Source: JAAFKA01 sp044348925 (GTDB taxonomy: Bacteria; Bacteroidota; Bacteroidia; Cytophagales; Thermoflexibacteraceae). Taken from it: a stretch of 8,148 bases of DNA. The DNA lies in the NCBI GenBank assembly GCA_044348925.1, contig JBIKRY010000222.1:1-8148 (forward strand), written 5' to 3'. Within the stretch, counting starts at the first letter, position 1; each line of letters starts with the position of its first letter. The translations under genes and the position numbers were made by a program. Below, piece after piece: positions 1-7,868 of this stretch. The notes under the pieces are model-generated. The model did not search any database, was not told the DNA's origin, and worked only from the letters and a program-made list of their open reading frames with translations.

Positions 1-1
1 C

Positions 2-37
2 GAACTTGGTTATAAATTCACAAATTTTGAGAAATAA
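2..37 (+). CDS. possible C-terminal tail of an upstream gene (partial)
   Basis: Reading frame 2 from the left edge gives 11 residues (ELGYKFTNFEK) followed by a TAA stop at 35-37. The residues look protein-like (mixed charged and aromatic), and the stop is followed by two hairpins, as expected at the end of a gene. The other two plus frames also reach stops quickly (15 and 77), so this assignment is weak. If real, the gene continues off the left edge. A membrane-fusion protein would be the usual neighbour of an RND pump, but these few residues do not identify one. Confidence 0.25.
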   Translation, partial: ELGYKFTNFEK

Positions 38-67
38 TTACTATTTTTCTTTCAATTTACCAGACTC

Positions 68-85
68 ATTCGCCTAAAGGCGAAT
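68..85. repeat. perfect 8-bp-arm hairpin upstream of the RND gene
   Basis: ATTCGCCT (68-75) and AGGCGAAT (78-85) are perfect inverted repeats around a two-base AA loop. The element is GC-rich compared with its surroundings. No T-run follows on the plus strand, so it is not a clean intrinsic terminator. It could end the upstream transcript, be a dispersed palindromic repeat, or be a regulatory site for the pump gene. Confidence 0.5.
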
Positions 86-86
86 A

Positions 87-99
87 TACGGTATCCGTA
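87..99. repeat. small perfect hairpin, TACGG/CCGTA
   Basis: TACGG (87-91) and CCGTA (95-99) are inverted repeats around TAT, one base after the preceding hairpin. The arms are the same five-base outer arms seen in the larger palindrome at 7869-7890, though five bases can match by chance. Its function is unknown. It lies 44 bases before the RND start codon, so it would be in or near the leader. Confidence 0.35.
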
Positions 100-116
100 G
101 TTCACGTTAACTAAAA

Positions 117-124
117 TAACTTTA
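117..124 (+). promoter_or_regulatory. weak candidate -7 element for the RND gene
   Basis: TAACTTTA matches the Bacteroidota -7 consensus TAnnTTTG at five of its six fixed positions, and lies 19 bases before the ATG at 144. No convincing TTTG-type -33 element sits about 20 bases upstream. RND permeases are usually transcribed with an upstream fusion-protein gene, so a dedicated promoter may not be needed. In AT-rich DNA this match could be chance. Confidence 0.2.
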
Positions 125-143
125 CCTAAAACATTATTTGATT

Positions 144-3100
144 ATGAGTTTTTCTTCTATTAGCATACAACGCCCTGTACTAACCTTTGTAATGTCTATT
201 GTCATTGTATTGTTTGGGGTAATTGGATTTCAACGACTTGGCGTAAGAGAATATCCGAGCATCGATGCACCCATTGTAAATGTCAGCGTAGGATATATTG
301 GTGCAAATGCCGAAATTATTGAAAGTCAGATAACCGAGCCTTTAGAAGAAGCTATCAATGGTATTGCAGGGGTAAAAAGTATTACCTCTACGAGTCGAGA
401 TGGTAGATGTAATATTCGGGTAGAATTTGAACTAAATGTAGAAATAGATGCAGCAGCAAGTGATGTAAGAGATAGAGTTTCGAGAACAGTAAATGTATTG
501 CCTCCAGATGCAGACCCGCCTGTAGTAGCAAAACAAGATGCCGATGCAGGTTTTATTATTGCCGTAAATATGCGAAGTGAAACGAGAGGACTCTTGGAAC
601 TCAATGAGTTAGGTAATATGTTGCTCAAAGAAAAAATCCAAACCATTACAGGCGTAAGTACCATACAAATATTAGGAGAAAGACGTTATGCAATGCGAAT
701 GTATATAGACCCCAATAAATTAGCAGCCTATCAACTAACAGCATTAGATGTAAGAAATGCACTTAGCAAAGAAAATATAGAATTGCCCTCAGGACGGATA
801 GAGGGAACAAACACCGAATTGAGTATCAAAACCATGGGCAAACTTACCACGATTGAGGAGTTTGCAAACCTAATTATCAAACAAGATGGCGATAGAACTG
901 TAAAATTTTCAGATATTGGGGAGGTAATGTTGGGAGCAGAAAACGACAGAACTATGTTTCGCAGAGATGCAATTCCTATGATTGCGTATGGAATAGTGCC
1001 ACAACCTGGTTCGAATCAAGTAGCCATTGCTGATGAATTTTATAAAAGATTGGAAAAAGTAAAAAAAGATTTGCCTGAAGATATACAAGTTGCAGTTTCT
1101 TTTGACAATACACAATATATTAAAACTGCGATTAGCGAAGTAGAAGAAACTATTTTTATTTCTTTTGGCTTGGTGGTAATTGTAATTTTTATGTTTTTAC
1201 GAGATTGGCGGACTACCTTAATTCCTGTTTTGGCTATTCCAATTTCTCTCGTAGGTACTTTTTTTGTGATGTACTTAGCGGGTTTTACGATTAATGTACT
1301 CACGATGTTAGGTATTGTATTGTCTATTGGATTGGTGGTAGATGATGCTATTGTAGTGTTGGAAAATATTTATGCAAAGGTGGAGGAAGGAATGAAACCA
1401 ATGGAGGCAGCATTGAAAGGAGCAGACGAAATATTTTTTGCTGTAGTTTCTACCACGATTGTATTGGCAGCAGTATTTTTGCCGATTGCGTTTTTGCAGG
1501 GTTTAACAGGCAAATTGTTTATAGAATTTGGGGTGGTAATTGCAGCATCAGTGTTAATTTCGGCATTTGTGGCACTTACTTTAACGCCAATGTTGTCAGC
1601 AAGATTATTGAAAGGCGGACACGAAGGACATAGCTGGTTGTATGAAAAAACAGAATTTATTTTTGTCGAAATGACCAAAAGCTATGAAAAATCTTTGTTG
1701 GCATTTATGCAACTAAAATGGTTGGCATTGCCAATTATTGTGTTATCCAGCATTGGAATTTATTATTTTGGCAAAACATTGCCACAAGAATTAGCACCAT
1801 TAGAAGACCGTGGGGCATTTCGTATCCAAGTTACAGGCTATGAAGGGGCAACTTACGAGTTTATGGATAAATATATGTTAGATTTAACAAATTTAGTGCG
1901 AAAAGAATTGAAAGAAAATGAAGTAGCTGGGGTAATTGCTATTACTTCCCCTACTTTTTTTGGTGGCATCAATTCGGGTTTCTGTCGAGTAATTCTCAAA
2001 AACAAACCCGAAAGAACACGTAGCCAACAAGAAATAGCCGAAATAATAGGCAAAAAAGCAAATCAATTAACAGATGCAAGAGGTTTTGTGGTGCAAGACC
2101 CTACCATTAATGCAGGTGGTGGACGTGCAGGCTTGCCCGTACAATATGTATTGCAAACCTCAACTTTGGAAAAATTGAAAGAAGCATTACCTAAATTTAT
2201 TGCCGAAGCATCTCAAAATCCTACTTTTAGTGCTATAGACGTAAACCTAAAATTTACAAAACCAGAACTAAAAATTACGATTAACCGAGAAAAAGCATCA
2301 CAATTAGGAGTTTCGGTTACAGATATTGCCCAAACTTTGCAATTAGGCTTGAGTGGGCAACGGTTTGGCTATTTTGTAATGAATGGCAAGCAATACCAAG
2401 TTTTGGGACAGTTGCAACAACAAGACAGAGATACGCCAAATGATGTAAAAACTTTGTATGTCCGAAACAAAGCAAACCAACTAATTCAATTAGATAATTT
2501 AATCCAAACAGAAGAGGTCAGTAGTCCACCGCAATTATTACGTTATAATAGATATGTGGCTGCAACAATTTCGGCTGGACTTTCACAAGGCAAAACATTG
2601 GGACAAGGCATAGAAGAAATGGACAAAATAGCAGCCAAAACTCTGGATACAAGTTTTATGACAGCATTAGACGGGCAGGCAAGAGAATTTAAAGAAAGTT
2701 CTTCGAGTTTGTTGTATGCTTTTGCTTTTGCTTTGGTGCTAATATATTTAGTTTTAGCAGCACAATTTGAAAGTGTCCGAGACCCATTTATTATTATGAT
2801 TACTGTACCTTTGGCATTGGCAGGGGCTTTGATTTCTTTGTGGATTACCAAACAAACTTTAAATATTTTTGGACAGATTGGAATTATTATGTTGATAGGT
2901 TTGGTAACAAAAAATGCAATTTTGATTGTAGAGTTTGCCAATCAACAAAAAGAAATAGGAAAAAATAAAGTTGAAGCCGTAATTTATGCAGCCGTTTCTC
3001 GTTTGCGTCCTATTTTGATGACTACTGCCTGTACTATTCTCGGTATTTTGCCTATTGCTTTGGCATTAGGAGCAGGTGCAGAAAGTAGAGTTTCGATGGG

Positions 3101-3206
3101 CATTGCAGTAATTGGTGGTATGATACTTTCTACTTTTTTGACTTTATATGTCATTCCAGCCATTTATGCGTATATTTCGCAAGACAAAGACGTTGTATCA
3201 TTATAA
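144..3206 (+). CDS. RND efflux permease (HAE1 / AcrB-like inner-membrane subunit)
   Basis: A 1020-residue inner-membrane proton/substrate antiporter, the pump component of a tripartite efflux system that usually exports drugs, detergents or other amphiphiles through a fusion protein and a TolC-like channel. The hallmarks are complete: N-terminal TM1 preceded by SISIQRPVLTF; a first large periplasmic loop (about 33-330); the TM2-TM6 block (about 333-490) with GLVVDDAIVVLENI, giving the proton-relay pair Asp400-Asp401; a second periplasmic loop (about 545-850); and TM8-TM12 with the relay lysine Lys923 in IGLVTKNAILIVEFANQ, then AESRVSMGIAVIGGMI. The DD/K pattern fits the HAE1 class rather than heavy-metal HME pumps. 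Its length is slightly short of AcrB (1049) but intact. I chose ATG 144 because it begins the canonical MSFSSISIQRP; an in-frame TTG at 138 would add only two residues. Substrate cannot be predicted. The fusion and outer-membrane partners are not in this window. The stop is followed by a convergent gap, so it is the last gene of its transcript. Confidence 0.96.
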   Translation: MSFSSISIQRPVLTFVMSIVIVLFGVIGFQRLGVREYPSIDAPIVNVSVGYIGANAEIIESQITEPLEEAINGIAGVKSITSTSRDGRCNIRVEFELNVEIDAAASDVRDRVSRTVNVLPPDADPPVVAKQDADAGFIIAVNMRSETRGLLELNELGNMLLKEKIQTITGVSTIQILGERRYAMRMYIDPNKLAAYQLTALDVRNALSKENIELPSGRIEGTNTELSIKTMGKLTTIEEFANLIIKQDGDRTVKFSDIGEVMLGAENDRTMFRRDAIPMIAYGIVPQPGSNQVAIADEFYKRLEKVKKDLPEDIQVAVSFDNTQYIKTAISEVEETIFISFGLVVIVIFMFLRDWRTTLIPVLAIPISLVGTFFVMYLAGFTINVLTMLGIVLSIGLVVDDAIVVLENIYAKVEEGMKPMEAALKGADEIFFAVVSTTIVLAAVFLPIAFLQGLTGKLFIEFGVVIAASVLISAFVALTLTPMLSARLLKGGHEGHSWLYEKTEFIFVEMTKSYEKSLLAFMQLKWLALPIIVLSSIGIYYFGKTLPQELAPLEDRGAFRIQVTGYEGATYEFMDKYMLDLTNLVRKELKENEVAGVIAITSPTFFGGINSGFCRVILKNKPERTRSQQEIAEIIGKKANQLTDARGFVVQDPTINAGGGRAGLPVQYVLQTSTLEKLKEALPKFIAEASQNPTFSAIDVNLKFTKPELKITINREKASQLGVSVTDIAQTLQLGLSGQRFGYFVMNGKQYQVLGQLQQQDRDTPNDVKTLYVRNKANQLIQLDNLIQTEEVSSPPQLLRYNRYVAATISAGLSQGKTLGQGIEEMDKIAAKTLDTSFMTALDGQAREFKESSSSLLYAFAFALVLIYLVLAAQFESVRDPFIIMITVPLALAGALISLWITKQTLNIFGQIGIIMLIGLVTKNAILIVEFANQQKEIGKNKVEAVIYAAVSRLRPILMTTACTILGILPIALALGAGAESRVSMGIAVIGGMILSTFLTLYVIPAIYAYISQDKDVVSL

Positions 3207-3236
3207 TAAATTTCTGTATCAAAATTTTTTTCAATA

Positions 3237-3291
3237 AAGCAATAAAAGGCTCTTGTTTTCTACATTTATTGTAGGAAAAGGAATTTTGCTT
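3237..3291 (+). terminator. possible imperfect terminator stem after the RND gene
   Basis: An inner stem pairs TTTTCTACA (3256-3264) with TGTAGGAAAA (3270-3279), with one bulged G and a five-base loop. An outer pair AAGCAA (3237-3242) / TTGCTT (3286-3291) could extend it across a mismatched interior. It begins 31 bases past the RND stop. There is no strong T-run downstream on the plus strand, so termination activity is an inference from position and pairing. Confidence 0.3.
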
Positions 3292-3373
3292 AAATAAAAA
3301 GAAACTAATTTTGAATTAATAATAGCTAATGTACTATACTAAAACTAAAATAATTTTATAAAAAACAGAATAT

Positions 3374-3408
3374 AAAGATGTCATCTTTTTTTTAAAGATG
3401 ACATCTTT
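3374..3408 (-). terminator. 15-bp-arm hairpin after the restriction-modification gene
   Basis: AAAGATGTCATCTTT (3374-3388) and AAAGATGACATCTTT (3394-3408) are perfect inverted repeats around five T. Reading on the minus strand, the hairpin starts 12 bases after the stop codon of the 3421-7266 gene and is followed by AT-rich sequence including a T-run (3361-3365 read in reverse), consistent with intrinsic termination of that gene. From the plus strand it could also stop read-through from the RND gene. Each arm is itself a near-palindrome (AAAGATG / CATCTTT around one base), so alternative folding into two small hairpins is possible. Confidence 0.6.
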
Positions 3409-3420
3409 TAGTTTACTCAT

Positions 3421-6400
3421 TTATTTTGTTCCATTTTCCACAATATTAATTTCTTCGGCTGTCAAATCGTATAATTTGTAAATTAAATTGTCGATTTCGG
3501 TTTCTAAAACAGAAATATCAGCTTCTGAATTAGCCTGTTTTGTACTAATAATTGTTGCGACTTTATCCGCTATTTGTTGTTGAAGTAACATATCTGGTTG
3601 TAATAAAGGCAAAGCTAATAAAGGTTCTTTGTCAATTTGAAAATTATTACCTTGCATTTTTCCTTTATGTTTCAACCAAAATTCTATGAGTTTAGAATTG
3701 AGCAAACCTGTTAAATATTTTTGATTTACTCTTTCTGTTTTAATTACATTTATGGACATCATTACATAGGCAGCTTCTTCTGTGTAAGAAAAAACTGGAC
3801 TATTTGCACATTTCCTAACAGCTAATATTTTTTCTCCTTTTGCAAAAAAAGCCTCATTTCTTGCCCAATGCAAATGATAAAATTCTATTTGTCCTGTTTG
3901 ATTTTCCCTTCTATCCAGCATTATTTCTTTATATTTATCTAAATGATTAATAATATTAGGTAAATCTGGTTTAAAGTTTTTCTTAGTTAGGTAAATTATT
4001 AACTTATCTGTTGTTTTTGGAATAGAGTATTTACTAAGATGATAAGGTTCATAAAGTGGTTTTAAAAACTCCTTTTCAAATTCTGTTACTTTGTTTGCAA
4101 AAGCACTATCAACAACAAATACATTATCACCTGCCTTAATATTATATTTTTGAATTTTATCAGACGGAATTTTTACTATCCCTTTTTGTGTAACAACATC
4201 TGGATTTGGTACAATTCCTTGTGCAACTTCTAATTTCTCATCTAAGAAAAAATTAGCCATAGATTGAATTTTAGCTAAAACCTTTTCATTGTCATCATTA
4301 TTAAAAGTAAATGTTTGATTAAGTAAATTATCTTTGTCTATCAATGGCGTAATGACACTAATATTTTTGTGTGGTTCGTGTAAAAGCAACGCAGTAACTT
4401 CTTCTTCGTCTGGTTTAATATTAGTCAATTTGCGATAAGTAAAGCCATAATTATTAACTTGTTCTTTTTCAAAAGACATTATCATAGTTTGGACACTTGC
4501 CATATCAAAAACCATATAACTACTAAAATCTACGAACTCCAAAAACTTGGTATTTTCTACTAAAAAATTTCTCAACTTACTTGCACCTGCATTTGTAACC
4601 CAATTATTTGTGGCAATTAAACTAAGCAAACCATTAGATTTTAGTAAATTTGTACCCAATGCAGCAAACAAATACCACATATCAGATTTTCCTTGATAAA
4701 CCTCGTTACTATGAAGTCCAGCAAATAATTCTTTACCTTCATACTCTTTAATATACGGCGGATTTCCCACCACCACATCAAAACCCACAAAATCACCATC
4801 TTCATTCAACACTTCGGGAAACTCAAAACGCCATTCAAAAGCATTTTCAAAAACCCTATTAGCTTTCATTTCCTCAATTTCTGCTTCTACACTTGCCAAT
4901 TCCTGTGTCAATTTCTCTATTTTTTTGGCTTTTTCTTTCCTTTCTTTTTCACTTTCAAAAGCTAAGTTTTGATTTGCCAACATATACATTTCGCCTTCTA
5001 ATTTGCGTTTTCGCACCAAACGACTGTCATTTTTGCTAATTTCTGCCCTAAAATCTGCTTTAATGTCTGCTATTAACCTTTCTATTTCCTTTTTTTGTTC
5101 TCTGTTTGTAGTGCGGAAATAGGTTGTAATAGCATTGCGATAGGTTTCCACAGTCCACTTGCTTTTTTTAAGTGCCTGTTTTAAATCTGCATCTAAGGCA
5201 AAACGACTTACTAAACTATTGCCGACTTTGATATTAATATCAAGGTTTGGCAAAGTTTCTAATTCTGTATATTTACTTTCTTCGGTATAATACGCATTTT
5301 TCAATAACTCAATCCACAAACGCAAACGACAGATTTTTACCGAATTAGGGTTAATATCTACACCAAACAAACAATTTTCTATAATCGTCTGCTTTTCTCT
5401 AAACAAAGTTTCTTGTACTCTCCGACTTTCAGGAAATTTTGGAAAATAAATAAATGCTTCTTCATCTTGATTAAATATTTTTAACTCGTCATTTTCTACT
5501 GTAATTGCATACCTCGACAGAGATTTACCATTTTTGTCTATCAAAATACCTAATTCATTCTTAATAGCAATCATTTCATTGAGAACCGAAACCAAAAAAT
5601 GCCCTGAACCTACCGCAGGGTCGCAAATTTTAAGACTATTCATAATTTCATTTGCTCCTTTGAGGTCGGTTATAGTATTACTGAGGTCGGTTATGGTTTT
5701 ACAATTCCAATTTTTAACCTCGTTAAATTTTTGCACAATAGCCCTTCGCAAAGTTTCCTTGCACATATACATCGTAATAAACCCAGGCGTAAAGAAAGAA
5801 CCATCTTTATAACCATTGATTTTTTCAAAAACCAAACCCAAAACCGAAGCTGTAATTAAAGGTTTATTTTCCTCCTGAACTTCCGCTTTCCCTTCTGCCC
5901 CAAAATCATAAGCATCTAAAAAGCCAAATAAATAATCTAAGGTTTTTAAATTTTCTGTTTGCTTTTGCCCTTTTTGATTTTTCAACACTGTTTGCGAATA
6001 TAAAGGCAAAATTTTATCTGTATGCAAATTGCCAATTAATACCGTTTGGTGTTCCAATTCTGTAATTTCAAATAGCGAAGAATTGAGATAAGGTATTTTT
6101 TCATACTGCAATTTTGTATCAGGGTGTCGATTTTCGGGTGATTTTGCCAAAATATCAAAGAATAACACATCTAAACCACTTGCACACCTAAATTTTTCTG
6201 CCGACAAAAAAGCATAATGCTTGTCACCTTTGTGATACGATAGTAATTGAGCCTCTAATAATTTTAGAAACAACATACGATTTATCCACGTAATAGTTAA
6301 TTCCAACCCAACGCCAAAAAGTTGTTCTTCTCTTGTATTTCCATACGTTTCGAGGTTAGTTATTCTATCTAATTTTTGCAGACTTTCTATTCTCAAAATA

Positions 6401-7266
6401 GTTTCTTCCAAAATACTTCCCGTATTTCTTTCTTTTTCGGGCTTGCGTTGTATCAATTTTTTGCCACCTTCTTTCACTTCGGTCAAGCCCATAATATGTA
6501 GCAATTCATTATAAAAACCTTTATCCAAAGTATTGCTATCATTGACAAAAGGCAATTTTAGGAGATGTTCGGGTGAGAAAATCTTGTATAATTCTAAAAG
6601 TTTTTTGTCATCTTCTGGCGTGTTATTGCGTGCAAAAGTTTCAAAATCTTTAATACTAAAATGCGTAAAACTTAGTTCCTCTTGCAAGTTTTTAATAAAA
6701 GGCTCGGCAATTTGTTTGTAAAAAAACTCTGTTCGGTTGTCTGCCAATCTGCCTGCCTCAAAATCCTGAAATTGTTGTATCAAAGTTTTGTTTTGGGCAA
6801 ATAATCTTTCTATTTCTTGCACATCAAAAATAAACCATTCATAAACATTCGTAATCACTAAATGCTTGATTTCTAAGTTTTTATGTGTAATTCTTTCTCG
6901 CAAATAATACAAAATTAACTCGTGAAAAGCCTTAACATTTACATTTTGTATAGTCGGCATTTCGGCAACATTAGCAGGTTTTTTTGCCTCGATAATTACG
7001 CCAACCGAAGTTTTTGCAGTTTCGCCATTGTGTATCACCAAGTCATTTCGCCCTTTAGTATTGACAAAATGCTTGTTTTTGTAATAACTTTCTTTCAAAA
7101 ACTCACTCACTAAGTTTTTATGAAACTCCTCTGTTTCTTTGTCGTTGATACTGTCTAATAACTGTAAAAACTGCGTTTTAAAGGTATCTACTGCTATTCT
7201 TATAACAGGAAGTCGGCGTAAAGCACCAATCAAGGATTGGATAGGTGTTTGGGAAATGAGTTGCAT
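3421..7266 (-). CDS. single-chain Type IIG-like restriction-modification enzyme (Eco57I-family methylase with N-terminal nuclease)
   Basis: A 1281-residue enzyme predicted both to methylate adenine N6 in a specific DNA site and to cut unmodified DNA, acting in the cytoplasm against incoming phage or plasmid DNA. Visible parts in order: an N-terminal region with a PD-(D/E)XK-type signature, Asp75 in GRNDLVIHN and Glu93-x-Lys95 in VGVIIEAKKP; a long helical linker (about 200-480); FFTP (491-494), a motif-X-like site; motif I DPAVGSGHF (549-557) for S-adenosylmethionine; FGVDINP (634-640), with Asp637 the likely ribose/adenine contact; GNSL (682-685); a charged, probably coiled-coil stretch (about 720-803); the catalytic NPPY (835-838); then a C-terminal target-recognition-like region including NSKLIEFWLKHKGKMQGNNF (1190-1209). 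This order matches Eco57I-type and large Type IIG/IIL enzymes. No separate S or R gene is nearby. ATG 7266 follows a good -7 element by 25 bases, supporting this start. An orphan methylase role or BREX PglX is less likely, given the nuclease motif and the lack of BREX neighbours. The recognition site is unpredictable from sequence. Confidence 0.9.
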   Translation of the reverse strand: MQLISQTPIQSLIGALRRLPVIRIAVDTFKTQFLQLLDSINDKETEEFHKNLVSEFLKESYYKNKHFVNTKGRNDLVIHNGETAKTSVGVIIEAKKPANVAEMPTIQNVNVKAFHELILYYLRERITHKNLEIKHLVITNVYEWFIFDVQEIERLFAQNKTLIQQFQDFEAGRLADNRTEFFYKQIAEPFIKNLQEELSFTHFSIKDFETFARNNTPEDDKKLLELYKIFSPEHLLKLPFVNDSNTLDKGFYNELLHIMGLTEVKEGGKKLIQRKPEKERNTGSILEETILRIESLQKLDRITNLETYGNTREEQLFGVGLELTITWINRMLFLKLLEAQLLSYHKGDKHYAFLSAEKFRCASGLDVLFFDILAKSPENRHPDTKLQYEKIPYLNSSLFEITELEHQTVLIGNLHTDKILPLYSQTVLKNQKGQKQTENLKTLDYLFGFLDAYDFGAEGKAEVQEENKPLITASVLGLVFEKINGYKDGSFFTPGFITMYMCKETLRRAIVQKFNEVKNWNCKTITDLSNTITDLKGANEIMNSLKICDPAVGSGHFLVSVLNEMIAIKNELGILIDKNGKSLSRYAITVENDELKIFNQDEEAFIYFPKFPESRRVQETLFREKQTIIENCLFGVDINPNSVKICRLRLWIELLKNAYYTEESKYTELETLPNLDINIKVGNSLVSRFALDADLKQALKKSKWTVETYRNAITTYFRTTNREQKKEIERLIADIKADFRAEISKNDSRLVRKRKLEGEMYMLANQNLAFESEKERKEKAKKIEKLTQELASVEAEIEEMKANRVFENAFEWRFEFPEVLNEDGDFVGFDVVVGNPPYIKEYEGKELFAGLHSNEVYQGKSDMWYLFAALGTNLLKSNGLLSLIATNNWVTNAGASKLRNFLVENTKFLEFVDFSSYMVFDMASVQTMIMSFEKEQVNNYGFTYRKLTNIKPDEEEVTALLLHEPHKNISVITPLIDKDNLLNQTFTFNNDDNEKVLAKIQSMANFFLDEKLEVAQGIVPNPDVVTQKGIVKIPSDKIQKYNIKAGDNVFVVDSAFANKVTEFEKEFLKPLYEPYHLSKYSIPKTTDKLIIYLTKKNFKPDLPNIINHLDKYKEIMLDRRENQTGQIEFYHLHWARNEAFFAKGEKILAVRKCANSPVFSYTEEAAYVMMSINVIKTERVNQKYLTGLLNSKLIEFWLKHKGKMQGNNFQIDKEPLLALPLLQPDMLLQQQIADKVATIISTKQANSEADISVLETEIDNLIYKLYDLTAEEINIVENGTK

Positions 7267-7291
7267 AAAGGATAAACAAAGGATAGTTTCA

Positions 7292-7299
7292 CAAATATA
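7292..7299 (-). promoter_or_regulatory. -7 promoter element for the restriction-modification gene
   Basis: On the minus strand this reads TATATTTG, a full match to the Bacteroidota sigma-factor -7 consensus TAnnTTTG. There are 25 bases between it and the ATG at 7264-7266, so the leader would be about 20 bases, which is typical for the phylum. No clear TTTG -33 element is seen about 20 bases upstream (around 7320-7323, reading ATTT). Confidence 0.5.
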
Positions 7300-7309
7300 A
7301 GTATTTGGA

Positions 7310-7341
7310 TTTGAAAAATAAATAAATATTTTCTACCTTTC
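7310..7341 (+). promoter_or_regulatory. candidate promoter for the NTF2-like gene (-33 and -7)
   Basis: TTTG (7310-7313) as a -33 element is followed by a 20-base spacer and TACCTTTC (7334-7341), a one-mismatch -7 element (TAnnTTTG). The ATG lies 17 bases further on, leaving a very short leader. The arrangement places two divergent promoters back to back in a 92-bp gap, the minus-strand one at 7292-7299. Confidence 0.4.
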
Positions 7342-7358
7342 AATTAATTTTTATTTTT

Positions 7359-7823
7359 ATGAAAAATACTATTTTATTAGTTATTGCATTTTTTACGATA
7401 ACTTGTTTGAAAGCACAAACTACAGCTACCGAAAAAGAAACTGCTATTGTGGCAGTTATCCACAAATTTTTTGAGCATTTTCATCAAGGAGATAGCAGCC
7501 AATTACGGGCAATGTTTCACACAACTGCCAAATTACAAGCCATAAAGTATAAAAATGGAAAAGCCGAATTAAGCGAAGAATCTCTAAAAGGACTACTTCA
7601 AGCTGTGGCACAATTTCCCAAAGACAAAAAAATACAAGAAAAATTATTGGATTATAAAGTTCAAATAGATGCTGACCTTGCTACAGTTTGGACACCCTAT
7701 AAATTTTATATCAATGATGTTTTTTCTCATTGTGGGGCTAATGCTTTTACGTTGATAAAAGTTGATGAAACGTGGTTAATTCTTAACATTATTGATACAC
7801 GTAGAAAAGAAAAATGTGAGTAA
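7359..7823 (+). CDS. small secreted NTF2-like protein (SnoaL/DUF4440-type fold)
   Basis: A 154-residue protein with a Sec signal peptide: Met-Lys, then a hydrophobic core (about 4-17), ending ...CLKAQ, with likely signal peptidase I cleavage near residues 19-20. The Cys16 context (ITC-L) is a poor lipobox, so a lipoprotein is unlikely. The mature part begins with an alpha-helical EKETAIVAVIHKFFEHFHQGD segment (start of the NTF2-like cone), followed by MFHTTAKLQAI, WTPYKFYINDVFSHCGANAF (111-130) and WLILNIIDTRRKEKC (139-153). This pattern, with aromatic-rich beta strands, His124-Cys125 and an Asp-Thr-Arg-Arg ending, is the form I recall from Bacteroidota proteins named nuclear transport factor 2 family protein. 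Such folds bind small ligands or act as enzymes, but nothing here fixes a function. It probably acts in the periplasm or outside. It is transcribed divergently from the restriction enzyme and appears monocistronic. Confidence 0.85.
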   Translation: MKNTILLVIAFFTITCLKAQTTATEKETAIVAVIHKFFEHFHQGDSSQLRAMFHTTAKLQAIKYKNGKAELSEESLKGLLQAVAQFPKDKKIQEKLLDYKVQIDADLATVWTPYKFYINDVFSHCGANAFTLIKVDETWLILNIIDTRRKEKCE

Positions 7824-7868
7824 GCAACAAAAGGAAGTAATATAAATACTTAAGGTAAGCTGTGTAGA

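Noticed and set aside
138..143. TTG at 138 as an earlier start for the RND permease
   Set aside because: It adds only Met-Ile before the canonical ATG-initiated MSFSSISIQRP, and there is no ribosome-binding or promoter evidence favouring it.
326..2941. Several minus-strand open frames of 66-132 codons inside the RND gene
   Set aside because: They lie wholly within a well-supported gene in another frame, and their low-complexity, Ser/Thr/Ile-rich translations resemble no protein family.
4921..5167. Seven-base T runs (around 4926, 5096 and 5168) as phase-variation switches in the restriction gene
   Set aside because: Runs of seven are common in this AT-rich sequence where Lys codons are frequent, and phase-variable tracts are usually longer. 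The frame is intact.
5534..7113. Plus-strand open frames of 62-92 codons inside the restriction-modification gene
   Set aside because: They are antisense shadows of a strongly supported gene with conserved motifs, and they show no recognisable domains or start signals.
3421..7266. BREX PglX or an R-M Type I HsdM assignment
   Set aside because: No BREX or hsdR/hsdS neighbours are present, and the N-terminal nuclease signature with a C-terminal recognition-like region fits a single-chain Type IIG enzyme better.
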